NCBI RefSeq assembly: GCF_902167145.1
Contig: NC_050098.1
Coordinates: 33,846,501-33,910,500 of the forward strand
Direction of reading: 5' to 3'
Length of the DNA stretch: 64,000 bases
DNA from: Zea mays
Taxonomy: Eukaryota; Streptophyta; Magnoliopsida; Poales; Poaceae
Part shown: positions 1 to 10,703 of the stretch, piece after piece
Numbering within the stretch: position 1 is the first letter of the stretch
Layout of the letters: each line of letters starts with the position of its first letter
The notes under the pieces: model-generated
Seen by the model: only the letters and a program-made list of their open reading frames with translations
Told to the model about the DNA's origin: nothing
Database searches by the model: none
Translations under genes and position numbers: made by a program

Positions 1-546
1 CATACCTTCATAGTCATAATAAAAGATTAAGAAAAGATTTATGTACATAATAAGGAAAATAACATAACTACTTTAAACATTACTTATCAATTTATTTCTA
101 TTCGTTTTTTATATAAATGACGACAAATTACAAATGTACCTTCAGCTTGAAGGAAAGTAAGGGTACAAGCGTGATGTCAATGCCAAGTCCGCGTGAACAG
201 TACAGGAATATTGTTCATCTATTTATAGGCACGGGACGCAGCCCGTATAAAATTACATTAATGCCCTTCACTTTTATCAATAACTCTATAGTAATTCTTC
301 GAGGGCTGATTTGGCTTTTCATCTTTAAGTCGGTTTCCCCTTTCTGCTGTCATGCCGAAGCTCCTCTGCACATAGCTTCGTGATTGTTTCATCCTTCGTC
401 ATGATCGTCTTCCATTTCAGTCAAGCTTCGTCTTGACCATGCTTCTGTATACCCGCAACTTGATTCCGAAGATACCTGCTTGCATACTTAGAAAATATTG
501 TCAAATCACATTTCTAAGGACCTTCGGAAGCCGAAGGCCCCCAACA
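1..546 (-). mobile_element. Partial LTR of an LTR retrotransposon, cut by left window edge
   Basis: Read on the minus strand, the element begins at 546 with TGTTGGGGGCC, a TG start typical of LTRs, followed by a hairpin CCTTCGG-CTT-CCGAAGG (521-537). A TATA-box-like TATAAAT lies at 221-228 on the minus strand, consistent with an LTR promoter. The sequence interrupts the LINE reverse transcriptase reading frame exactly at 546/547, which fixes this boundary. The other end lies outside the window, so the target duplication (candidate GCTGG at 547-551) and the 5'/3' LTR status cannot be checked. Family not named with confidence; the style is that of maize gypsy elements. Confidence 0.7.
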
Positions 547-1245
547 GCTGGGAAAGAACACACTGAACCCTGGAACTGTTGAGCCACTGAGTGTAGCACC
601 TGCGGATCTGTCTGTATGCTGAATAGAGTGGATTTTGTCATATTCATGTTTAGGCCCGATGCCTTGCCGAAGTGTATCAGGATTTGTTGTACATTTCTCA
701 CATCCAGAGTCGTTGGTTTTAGGAAAATCACAGCATCATCAACATAGATACTAGTGCGAACTGCAATATGGTTAGGCTGCATCGGTGTAAGCAACTGATG
801 ATTAGTGGCAGCATCTAGTAACCGTTGCAATGGGTCCATAGACAATATGAACATCATAGGTGATAGGGGGTCACCTTGCCTGAGGCCAGAATGGTGCCTA
901 ATTGGTTTGCCCGGTATCCCATTTAGAATAATCTTCGAGGTTGTAGATCCCCAGAGCAAGCACAATAAATCCCTCCATCTTTGCCCAAAGCCCAACCATT
1001 GCATTTGTTCCAACATGAAGTCACATCTCACGCTATCGAAAGCTTTAGAAATATCCAGTTTCATGAACAACATGGGTAATTTTTTTCTTATGGCATAAAG
1101 TGATAACTCCCTGCACGTATTGGTAGTTGTCATGTATGCATCTCCCCTTAATGAAAGCACTTTGGCACGGAGAAACCATCTTAGGTAAAAGGGGGGCCAA
1201 CTTGTTTGCCAGAATTTTAGAAAGTATTTTGGCCACGCTGTGCAT
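547..1245 (-). pseudogene. LINE ORF2 reverse transcriptase, N-terminal and palm blocks, broken
   Basis: Two overlapping frames together give RT blocks: LANKLAPLLPKMVSPCQSAF and GRCIHDN (1245-1100), then LDISKAFD, GLRQGDPLSP and the catalytic YVDDAVIF (block C with two aspartates). A frameshift near 1100 separates the frames. The reading frame leaves LINE sequence at 547, where an LTR begins; the last residues of the apparent ORF (to 501) are LTR-derived. Plant L1 reverse transcriptases continue into thumb and zinc-knuckle domains, which are absent here. Confidence 0.9.
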
Positions 1246-1549
1246 GAGACTAATGGGCCTGAAGCTAGAAGGTGATAGTTGCCCTTCTTTCTTTGGTATT
1301 AGAACAATATTTGTAGTGTTCAGAAGGTGTCAGGAAGATGCCCTCAACTCAAACATCTGTTGCAACGCCCTGAGAAGATCATATTTGATAATGAACCAAG
1401 TCGACCTATAGAAGAGGCCGGTAAACCCTCCGGTCTAGGGGAAAAATGATAGACTTGAGCTCTTCTTCAGACAGCTCGCATTCCAAGGAACTCATGTCAT
1501 TTGAAACAATCCCAAGTTCCTCCCAGTTTAGGACAATATCCCTTTCTCT

Positions 1550-2450
1550 CTATTGCCCAAATAAATTGCCATAAAATTGTTTTAGCAGTCGAGCCTTGTC
1601 CTCATGAGCAGTGGCCAGCGTCCCCTCACTCTCCAAGGAGCAGATGAAGTTTTTCCTTCTTCTAGCATTCGCTTTGATGTGGAAAATTTTTGTGTTAGCA
1701 TCTCCTACTTGTAGCCAAAGCAAACGTGATCTCTGGCGAATTCTAACTTTCCTCAGTGCTGAGAAAGCCAGTATCCTTGCCTTGCCCTTCCTGTGCAATT
1801 CCAATTCAGGAGCGGATAGTTGTCTATGTTTCTGCGCTTCGTCGAGCAACCTCACAACTTCAGCAGCCACCTCGGATTTGAACCTCATTTCATAGTAGTG
1901 TTTCTTTCCCCAAATTTTCAAGGCCTTTGACAACCGACATAGCTTTATATGCATCACCTTGATGTAGTCCATAGTTCTAACTGGTCGTACCCAGACCTGA
2001 TGCACCATATCCAAATATCCAAGTAAATTGGGCCAAAATGTTTCAAACTTGAAAGACCTGGTAGAGTTGTAAGCAGGCAAAGGAGATAGCAGCAAGGGGC
2101 AGTGATCATACATAGAAGAGGATAGGGCCTGCAGGTAGGAAGTCGGGTAGTGCAGCTCCCAATTTTCAGCGTGGAAGAAATGGTCAATCTGTGTGAATGT
2201 TGGTGTGGATGTACCACTAGACCAGGTATATTTTCTTCCCCTAAGAGGCATCTCCTTCAGCTCTAGTGTGTCTAATGTATCCCGAAATCTGTTCATGATC
2301 CTGAAGTTTAACCTGCCTGTACTCTTCTGCACTGCCGAATAGATGAGATTGAAATCTCCTACCACACACCATTGTTGAAGCATGCTTGCCCGTGCAGCCA
2401 ATAATTCATCTAGAAATTCCTACTTATCAACTTCGTCCTGTGGACCATAT
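1550..2450 (-). pseudogene. LINE ORF2 endonuclease region (C-terminal part), interrupted
   Basis: This codes for the C-terminal two thirds of an apurinic-endonuclease-like (exonuclease-endonuclease-phosphatase fold) domain and the linker before the reverse transcriptase. Visible motifs are VVGDFN, YTWSS followed by IDHFF, and DHCPLLL with its catalytic-type Asp-His pair, then the FKFETFWP linker and LWLQVGDANTKIFH. The protein would nick target DNA for target-primed reverse transcription. The N-terminal part lies at 32176-32356, separated by the inserted copia element. About 55 residues expected between the two parts are missing. A stop codon follows YGPQDEVDK. Not functional. Confidence 0.88.
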
Positions 2451-3681
2451 TGTTGTCCATTTTATGGTTTTTCATTTTATTAAAAAAAGCCAGCCTGGTG
2501 GGCCGCTACAAGGCCTGCTGGCCGAGCAGCCCACCAGGGACGCACGTCTCTAGGGTTGGAAATGCCAGAGAAAAGATCGGCTCACGCAGAGAGGAGGAGT
2601 CCAGAGAGGAGGAGTTTGGCCGAAGGGCGGCGACGGCTGGAAACAGTTCCACATCCTTCGACGAAACTTTTGAGCGCTGATGCTGATCTGTCTGCCTCTT
2701 CCCCTTCTTGTCTCCATAAAAGGCATGGGCGGTAAATCCTCTGGTGCTTCACCCTGGAAACGTGAGGCTCTCTGTTCTCTCTTTCTTCCACCATTTCAGT
2801 CGCGATTTTGGATCGATTCTATCGTTCCTGGTGTTCTTGTGTTGAGCGAGCCGTTGGTGATTGGAAGTGGAAGAAAGTGGAGCTGCGCTCATGTATTTCT
2901 TGCGCCCTGTTACTGTATTACAGCACCTGTGCGGTGATGTTCTGATCTGGTCTCTGTCCACCGTGGCCTGGTGCTTGGGCTCCCTGCTGCGCGGTGTTCA
3001 TCTTCTCGGGCTGGTGTCGTGGACGTCACCCTCGTCTCCGGCAGCGGCTCTAGTATCTCCGTCAACATCTCGCCGTGCAGGCCCGGACGTGGGCGGCGGA
3101 ATTGGTTTTCTAGGACAGAACTTCGTGTTCGCTGAGCTGATCTTCCCACGTAGACAATCTACGTGCTGTGAGTTATTCGTTGCCTCATTTTATTTACTGT
3201 TTAATTTTGTGCAATCTGCTAGTATTAAATACTTGGGTGTGATTGCACTGTTGTGGGTGGATTTGTGTGCTCGATGATGATAGCGGTGTAGTGAGACAAC
3301 GTGATAGTCTGGGTATCAGTGTATTATCATTTTCAGCATTGATATTATTTGTGCCTAATTAAATCTCTATTTGTTGAGGCTGTTTATCTGTGTTAAATTC
3401 TGTTATTTTATTTAGTACACAGCTCCTTACTATTATTATTTACATTTGATTATTAGGCTTATTACATCTGATCTAAAACCCTGATTTGGTAAGATAGGAC
3501 TGTCACGTTAGTCGAGGATCTTTGATCACCCTTTAGCGTTGGAGGGCTGTCTAGTACAGCAACCCGCTATTTTGAGAGCAATATTTTAAGATAAACAACC
3601 ATGTTTATTTGTTTAATTTGCCTTCTTCATCTACAAGTCATGTTTATTTATCAAATGGACCTGGGAAGCTATATTTCATGT
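2451..3681 (+). repeat. 5' LTR of the outer copia element
   Basis: It starts TGTTGTCCATTTTATGG, and the same start recurs at 30965. The two copies match to about 3680/32175, with scattered substitutions and a short indel near 2600. A TATA-like CCATAAAAG lies near 2715. The right end is uncertain: similarity stops around 3681, but no canonical primer-binding site follows, so the true LTR could run further toward the gag start at 3853 if the 3' copy is truncated. Confidence 0.8.
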
Positions 3682-3852
3682 TTTCAATTACTGGAATTGC
3701 TACTGTTCATTGTTGTTATAATTACATTTGGCTTTTATCTGAGTTATATGCCTGTTTTATTCGGAATTAAAATATTTAATATATTTAAATATGATGGAAG
3801 CATGTCACTTATTTCTATAAATTTACAACAATCCAGAAAACCAATCCGTATT

Positions 3853-4794
3853 ATGGCCTCCAGTTCTGATGTCATTAAGCCTGAAGCGTTCGACGGCGCT
3901 AGCTTTAAGCGCTGGCAGATTAAGACTCGCATGTGGCTCACTGACCTAAAATTATTTTGGGTAGTGACGTCGGCTGTTCCCGAGGCTGCATCAGATAATA
4001 CTGATGATGCAACGAAGGTCGCCGCACTAGTGGAGAAGGCCAAGTGGGACGAAGCCAATGAGTCATGCTTGTCTCGTCTGCTGAACGTCTTGTCGAACCG
4101 CTTATTTGACGTGTACTCTGGTTTTACCTCCGCTAAGGATCTATGGACTGAACTTGAGAACGAGTTCTCTGAAGTTGACAATGGCAATGAGTCATTCACA
4201 ACGGAAAACTACCTCAACTATAAAATGGTTGAGGGAAGGTCTGTTATGGAGCAGCTACAGGAGATTCAACTCCTTGTTAGGGACTTGGTCCAATATGGCT
4301 GCGTCCTACCAGACAGTTTTCAGGTGAATGCAATACTGGCAAAGCTCCCGCCTTCTTGGCGAGACTTTGTGACTTCACGCCGCCACATGAAGAAGCAAAT
4401 GACTCTCACTGAGTTGTCAGCTGCGATAAATGTGGAAGAGCGTGCAAGGTCCAGTAACAAGCCATCCCAGCAACTCCAGGCTCACGTTGTTGAGAAGGGT
4501 GGAGATAGAAAATTCCAGAAGAAGAAGAACTCTCCACAGAAGAATATGAACCAACCTAAGTCCAAAAAGATAAAGAAGAAAAAGGAGGACTTTATCTGCT
4601 ACGTTTGTGGTGTCTCCGGGCATACAGCTCGGAGGTGCAAACTTAGGAAGGGAAAAGGTCCTCCACCTCAGCGCAAAGAAGGGAACGTGGTGGTTAACTC
4701 CACCCCAGGGTATGCACCTCAGGCCTTTATGGCAAGTCCATCAGATGACTGGTGGATGGATTCTGGTGCTACTATTCATATTTGTGCTGATTGA
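3853..4794 (+). pseudogene. Copia gag (nucleocapsid precursor), frame closes early in protease
   Basis: The ATG at 3853 (MASSSDVIKPEAFDG) opens a gag typical of Ty1/copia: a UBN2-like capsid region (KRWQIKTRMWL, residues ~20-200), a Lys-rich stretch and one CCHC zinc knuckle (CYVCGVSGHTARRC, about 4597-4640) that binds RNA. The frame continues in phase into the start of the aspartic protease (WWMDSGATIHIC, 4750-4785) and stops at TGA 4792-4794. Upstream codons from 3601 are open but lie within LTR or leader sequence, so 3853 is the likelier start. Copia gag and protease are normally one frame, so this stop marks decay. Confidence 0.85.
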
Positions 4795-7726
4795 TCCATG
4801 TTCTCTTCATTCTAGGGATACAGCAGCGCACTAGTCTTGATGGGAAATGGTGTTCCGGCAGCAGTTCAAGGTACTGGACAGGTCTACCTGAAGTTAACTT
4901 CAGGAAAGACGCTCGAAGGACGTACTCTATGTGCCATCGATGAGCCGGAACCTCATATCAGTGTCGCTGCTATGTCGACAGGGTCTCAAATTAGTGTTTG
5001 AGTCTAATAAAGTGATCCTGTCTAAGTTTGGTACTTTTGTTGGAAAGTCATATGAGTCAGGAGGTTTGTTCCGTCTTTCTGTTTTGAACAATCATTCTTC
5101 TTACCATGTTAATGTGGTCTGTAATAACGATTCCATTAATAATATATGGCATTCCCATTTGTGTCATGTGAATTTTGAGGCCATTAAGAGATTAAGTGAC
5201 ATGTCTTTAATTCCTGAATATAAACATGTTAAAGGTGTAAAATGTGGTATTTGTGTGCAAGCTAAGCAGCCTAGAAAACCGTTTCATACGGTTGAAGGCA
5301 GAAGTACCACTCCTTTAGAATTAATTCACTAAGATATCTGTGAGATGAATGGTATAATCACAAAAGGCGGTAAAAGATACTTTCTTACCTTGATAGATGA
5401 TGCTACCAGGTTCTGTTATATTTACTTACTCAGAACTAAAGATGAGGCACTAGAACACTTTAAGATCTATAAGACTGAAGTTGAAAACCAATTAGACAAG
5501 AAAATTAAAAGGTTACGGTCTGATAGAGGAGGTGAATACATTTCCAACCTTTTTGATGAGTACTGCAAAGAGTGTGGAATCATTCATGAAACCACTGCTC
5601 CATATTCACCTCAGTCAAATGGGTTAGCTGAAAGGAAGAACCGAACGGTGTGTGACTTAGCTAATGCTTTGTTGCAAAGTTCGGGGATGCCTGACATCTG
5701 GTGGGGCGAGGCAGTACTCATGGTATGCTATGTCCTGAACTGGGTGTCGTCTCGCAATCGTGAGGCCACGCCCTATGAAGGATTTAAAGGAAGGAAGCCA
5801 GATCTTTCGCATCTTCGGACTTGGGGCTGCCTTGCAAAGGTGAATGTCCCGTTGCCGAAGAAGAGAAAGCTAGGCCCTAAGACCGTAGACTGTGTCTTCC
5901 TGGGTTATGCACATAACAGTGCAGCTTATAGATTTCTAGTGGTCCATTCCGAGACGAGCGAAGTCGCTGTAAACGTAATAATGGAGTTTCGGGGTGTGAC
6001 ATTCTTTGAGAGCATCTTCCCTATGCGGGATAAGGAAGTAGTAGCCCCAGATGGTCCATCTCGGACATATTCTCTGCCCTCGAGTGTCCATGACCAGACT
6101 CCAGATTTGGAGTTAAGGAGGAGTAAGAGACAAAGGACTGAAAAGTCTCTGGGTGATGATTATATTATTTATCTAGTGGATGAAGAACCACGCTCCCTCA
6201 CAGAGGCATATACATCTCCGGATGCAGAGTACTAGAGGGAGGTTGTTCGTAGCGAGATGGATTCAATCATCTCGAACGAAACCTGGGAGATAACTGATCT
6301 CCCAGCTGGTTGCAAGCCTGTGGGCTGTAAATGGATCTTTAGGAGGAAGAGGAGACTCGATGGTACTATTGAAAAGTACAAGGCCCGTCTTGTGGCTAAG
6401 GGTTTTACTCAAAAGAAAGAGGAGGATTATTTTGATACATATTCTCCGGTGGCTCGATTGCCCATAATCCGTGTGCTTTTAGCACTGGCAGCTGCTTATA
6501 AACTTCTTGTTCATCAAATGGACGTAAAGACAGCATTCCTAAATGGAGAGCTGGAAGAGGAAATTTATATGCAGGAACCAGAAGGATTTGTGGTTAAAGG
6601 TCAAGAGAGCAAAGTGTGTCGCTTGATTAAATCCTTATATGGTCTTAAGCAAGATCCCAGACAATGGCATGAGAAGTTTAATAATACTCTGACCACTGCC
6701 GGGTTTTGTGTAAACGAAGCCGACAAGTGTGTGTATTATCGCTTCTCTGGGGGCAAAGGTGTCATCATGTGTTTATACGTTGATGACATATTGATATTTG
6801 GGACCAATTTGGAGGCTATCATGGAGACAAAATTATTCCTCTCCAAGAACTTTGATATGAAGGACTTGGGTGAAGCTGATGTTATACTGAACATCAAGCT
6901 GATAAAGGGTGAGGATGGGATTACTTTGTCACAATCCCATTATGTGGAAAAGGTCCTGACTCGCTTTGGACATATGGACTGTAAACCAGTCACCACGCCC
7001 TATGATCCATCCTACACACTCAGTAAATATGAAGGCAAGCCTGTGAACCAGCTACTATATTCGCAGATCATCGGATCTCTCATGTACCTGAGCAGTGCAA
7101 CTAGACCAGATATCTCATATGTAGTATGCAGACTGGCTCGATATTCGGCCAGTCCAGGAGATAGACACTGGGTAGCCTTGTACAGAGTGCTTCGGTATTT
7201 GAAGGGAGCGATGAATCTTGGTATTAAATATACCGGATTTCCGTCAGTACTTGAAGGATTCAGTGATGCAAACTAGATATCTGACTCGGATCAAATGAAG
7301 TCTACAAGTGGCTATGTGTTCACTTTAGCTGGTGGGGCCGTGTCATGGAGATCGTCTAAACAATCAGTGTCGACACGTTCCACCAAGGAGGCTGAATTAG
7401 TTGCACTTGATTCAGCAGCATTGGAGGCTGAATGGTTGAGAGACCTGTTGTCAGACCTTCCAATGTTAGCAAAGCCGATACCGGCTGTCCTAGTATACTG
7501 TGATAACACTTCTGTGTTGCTAAAAGTGAACAGTAGAAAGGACAACCAAAAATCCTCGAGGCATATGAGAAGACGACTTGATTCATGTCGGCATGCTAGA
7601 GAGACGGGTGTAATAACAGTAGATTACATCAAGTCTGAAAGGAACCTTGCTGATCCTTTCACCAAAGGACTGGCTCAAAAGCCAATCCAAGCAACGTGCA
7701 TGGGAATGGGACTCGTACCCTATTAG
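4795..7726 (+). pseudogene. Copia pol remnants: protease end, integrase, RT, RNase H
   Basis: Four open blocks in copia order. The gag-pre-integrase domain (WHSHLCHVNF and CGICVQAKQ, the HHCC zinc site) is at 4931-5332. The integrase core is at 5345-6235 (LIDDATRF, DRGGEY, ENRTV-like AERKNRTV, with DDE-type acidic residues). RT is at 6257-7276 (KWIFRRK, QMDVKTAFLNGE, catalytic YVDDILIF). RNase H is at 7295-7726 ([24 protein letters not shown]). In-frame stops separate the blocks at 5330, 6233 and 7274, and the 4795-4930 stretch is shifted. The natural end is at 7724-7726, six bases before the Huck-like insertion. Confidence 0.9.
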
Positions 7727-7727
7727 C

Positions 7728-7732
7728 GGTTT
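7728..7732. repeat. Left target-site duplication GGTTT of the Huck-like element
   Basis: GGTTT immediately precedes the TG of the 5' LTR. The identical GGTTT lies at 30422-30426, just after the 3' LTR. A 5-bp duplication is standard for LTR-retrotransposon integrase and fixes both ends of the element. Confidence 0.95.
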
Positions 7733-9148
7733 TGTCGGGGACCATAATTAGGGGTACCCTCAAGGCTCCTAAATCTCAGCTGGTAACCCCCATCAGCACA
7801 AAGCTGCAAAGGCCTGATGGGTGCGACTAAGTCAAGGATCGGTCCATTCGAGGGACGCGATCACGCCTCGCCCGAGCCCAGCCTCGGGCAAGGGCAGCCG
7901 ACCCCGGAGGATCCACGTCTCGCCCGAGGCCCCTCTCCAGCAACGGACACACCTTCGGCTCGCCCGAAGCCCAGTCTTCACCAAGAAGCAACCTTGGCCA
8001 AATCGCCACGCCAACCGACCAAATCGCAGGGGCATTTAATGCAAAGGTGGCCCGACACCTTTATCCTGGTGCATGCCCTCCAGTCGACAGAGCCGAAGTG
8101 ACCGCAGTCACTTCGCTGCTCCACTGACCGGTCTGACAAAAGGACAGCGCCGCTTGCGCCGCTCTGACTGTTGTGCCACTCGACAGAGTGAGGCTGACAG
8201 CGGCCAAGCCCGGCCCTCGGACTCGGGCTCGGACTCGGGCTCAGCCCCGGAAGATGACGAACTCCGCTCCGCCCGACCCCAGGGCTCGGACTCGGGCTCA
8301 GCCCCGAAGAACAACGAACTCCGCTTCGCCCGACCCTAGGGCTCGGACTCAGCCCTGGCCTCAGCCGACGGTCTCCGCCTCGCCCGACCCGGGGGCTCGG
8401 ACTCGACCTCGGCCTCGGAAGACAGACTCGACCTCGACCTCGGAGGAGCCTCCATATCGCCCAACCCAGGGCACGGACCGACCACGTCAACAGGAGGCGC
8501 CATCATTACCCTACCCCTAGCTGACTCAGGCTACGGGGAACAAGACCGGCGTCCCGTCTGGCTCGCTCCGCCAGACAAGTAATGATGGCGCCCCGCACGC
8601 TCGATGACAACGGCGGTTCTCAGCCCCCTTATGGAAGCAAGAGGACGTCAGCAAGGACTCGACAGCCCCGACAGCTGTCCTTCCGCCAGGCTCCAGCGCT
8701 CCTCCGACGGCCACGACACCACACGAACCGGGTGCCAAAACCTCTCCGGTTGCCACATGGCATGTACATAGGGCGCTAGATCTCCGCCGCTAGACACGTT
8801 AGCACACTGCTACACCCCCCATTGTACACCTGGATCCTCTCCTTACGCCTATAAAAGGAAGGACCAGGGCCCTCTTATAGAGGGTTGGCCGCGCGAGGAA
8901 GGACGGGACGGCGCCCGCGTGAGGCCGCTCGCTCCCTCCCGCGTGGACGCTTGTAACCCCCTACTGCAAGCGCACCCGACCTGGGCGCGGGACAAACACG
9001 AAGGCCGCGGGATTCCACCTCTCACGCCCGTCTCCCTCCGGCTGCCTCCCCCCTTCGCGCTCCGTCTTGCGCCGACCCATCTAGGCTGGGGCACGTGGAG
9101 ACAATTTACTCATCGGTCCAGGGACCCCCGGGTTTCGAAACGCCAACA
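7733..9148 (+). repeat. 5' LTR of the Huck-like element
   Basis: It runs from TGTCGGGGACC to CGCCAACA, with TATAAAA at 8850-8856 as the core promoter. It contains a ~57-bp GC-rich minisatellite (about 8219-8400) with fewer units than the 3' LTR, explaining most of the 85-bp length difference. Several conceptual ORFs here on both strands come from the GC-rich composition and are not genes. Confidence 0.95.
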
Positions 9149-9168
9149 GTTGGCGCGCCAGGTAGGGG
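9149..9168 (+). other. Putative primer-binding site of the Huck-like element
   Basis: The sequence directly after the 5' LTR reads GTTGGCGCGCCAGGTAGGGG. TGGCGC just inside an LTR is the usual layout for a tRNA 3'-end complement in gypsy elements. I do not assign the tRNA. Confidence 0.6.
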
Positions 9169-9208
9169 CCTGCTGCGTGTTGACGAATAGCTTCCCGTCA
9201 AGCTCCAG

Positions 9209-10703
9209 ATGGGCAGTCTCCAGCAACCTTTCCAGCCCGGGATGGTGCTCCGTTTCGGGAGTCTTGAGTTCATGTCCCTCGACGGCAGCTACGACATGAT
9301 ACTCCTTCCCCCGCCGTGCGACAGCGACAATGGCGGCCGACAGCCCGCCCGCCGGCGGCGGAATCGACGACGTCTTCCCCGCGTGGTGGAAGAACAACAT
9401 TCGAGCTCGCCCCGTCCCCTCCCCCGCCGACGGAGGAGGGGACGGGGCAACCAACGCCAAGCAGGAGGCGGCATCTCGTCGGCTGTCGAGCGAGTCGACG
9501 GCGTCGGCGCCCCAACGGGCGGCACGTCGGGCATCGACCTCGCGTCTGAGATGAAAACGAGCGTCGTCTCCCTGCAACACGCCAATCCCAAGCAAACGGA
9601 CGACGCCAGCACGCTCGCGAAGGACTTGCTGGGCGTCACCCTCGTACCTGAGACGACGGTGCAGTCAGTCCCTGACGTGACTTCGCCACCGCCCGTCGAC
9701 CAAGAGGTACCAACCGATTCCCATCTCACGCCTTTTGGATTCAGCCTCGACCCGCCAAGCGACTTCGCTTTGGTGGACGCTCTCGTAGAGGCGAGTCCAA
9801 ACCCTCTGGGGTATCGTATGCGGTCACCCTGGGACTGGCTGACGGACGTCTCGACCTACGGGCCCTCGGGGTCCGAGGAAGATGACGAGCCCGACTTCTG
9901 TTGGGATTTCTCCGGACTTGGTAACGCTAGTGCCATGCAGGACTTCATGACCGCATGCGACTACTGCCTTTCCGACTGTTCTGACGGTAGCCGCAGCCTC
10001 GGCGACGAGGGCTGCTGCCCAAGTCGTGAATGTTTCCACGTCGATCTAGGGGGTCCCTCCGAAGGCAACCATCTTGGTATGCCGGAGAACGGTGATCTCC
10101 CTAGGCCTGTGCCTCGCGTTGACATCCTACGGGAGCTAGCTGTGGTCCCCGTTCCGGCGGGGGGTCATGACCCACAGCTCGAGCAAATCCGTGGGGTGCA
10201 GGCCAGGCTCGACGAGGGAGCAGGAAGACTTGAGCCAATCCGCCGGGACATCGGGCAGGAATGGGCGGGCCAACCTCCGGCCGGAGAAGTGCGTCATCTA
10301 CCCCAAGGTATCCAGCACCGCATCACCGACGATGTCAGGGTAAGACCGCCACCCACCTCCAGTGGAGTCGGCCAGAACCTGGCTGCAGTAGCAATGCTTC
10401 TCCGCGCAATGCCGGAGCCATCAACCACCGAGGGGCGGCGAATTCAGGGAGAGCTCAAGAATCTCCTGGAGGACGTCGCGGTCCGACGGGCCGAAAGCTC
10501 CGCCTCCCGAAGGCAGGGGTACCCCTCGGAACATCGCGCCGCGACTTCCTGATTCATGCGGGAAGCCTCGGTCCACACTGGGCGCACGCGCAACACGGCG
10601 CCTGCGGCCCCGGGTCGCCTCGGCAACGAGCACCATCACCGCAACCGTCGGGCCCACCTCGACGAGAGGGTGCGCCGAGGCTACCACCCCAGGCGTGGGG
10701 GAC
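9209..10703 (+). pseudogene. Huck-like gag, N-terminal part (before the Opie-like insertion)
   Basis: An open frame of 447 codons from the ATG at 9209 to a TGA at 10550-10552 encodes the poorly conserved, acidic N-terminal gag extension of Huck-type elements (Arg-rich patch near residues 50-80, Asp/Glu-rich middle). Coding-like sequence continues out of frame to 10703, where the Opie-like element is inserted. The capsid part resumes at 19657. No domain is recognisable here by eye; assignment rests on position after the primer site and on continuity with the capsid part. Confidence 0.7.
10699..10703. repeat. Left target-site duplication GGGAC of the Opie-like element
   Basis: GGGAC precedes the 5' LTR TG and recurs at 19652-19656 right after the 3' LTR CA. 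This is a perfect 5-bp duplication that defines the insertion into Huck gag. Confidence 0.95.

Larger units (their letters stand above)
547..2450 (-). mobile_element. LINE-1 (L1 clade), 3' segment: endonuclease C-terminal part and reverse transcriptase
   Basis: Minus-strand non-LTR retrotransposon, part of the LINE whose 5' segment is at 32176-33376. Reading from 2450 downward come YGPQ (the endonuclease VYGPQ motif), GDFN, the DHCPLLL block, and then reverse-transcriptase blocks (SAFIKGR, LDISKAFD, GLRQGDPLSP, YVDD). The segment ends at 547 where another LTR has inserted. An in-frame TAG lies near 2420 and the frame shifts between 1550 and 1245, so it is dead. The related LINE at 59050-64000 gives the expected domain order. 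Confidence 0.9.

Noticed and set aside
3308..3325. GGGTATCAGTGT as a methionine-tRNA primer site for the outer copia
   Set aside because: The same sequence is inside the 3' LTR copy, so it lies within the LTR rather than after it.
8073..9100. Multiple long overlapping ORFs on both strands
   Set aside because: They lie within the GC-rich Huck-like LTR and recur in the 3' and solo LTRs; composition produces stop-free frames.
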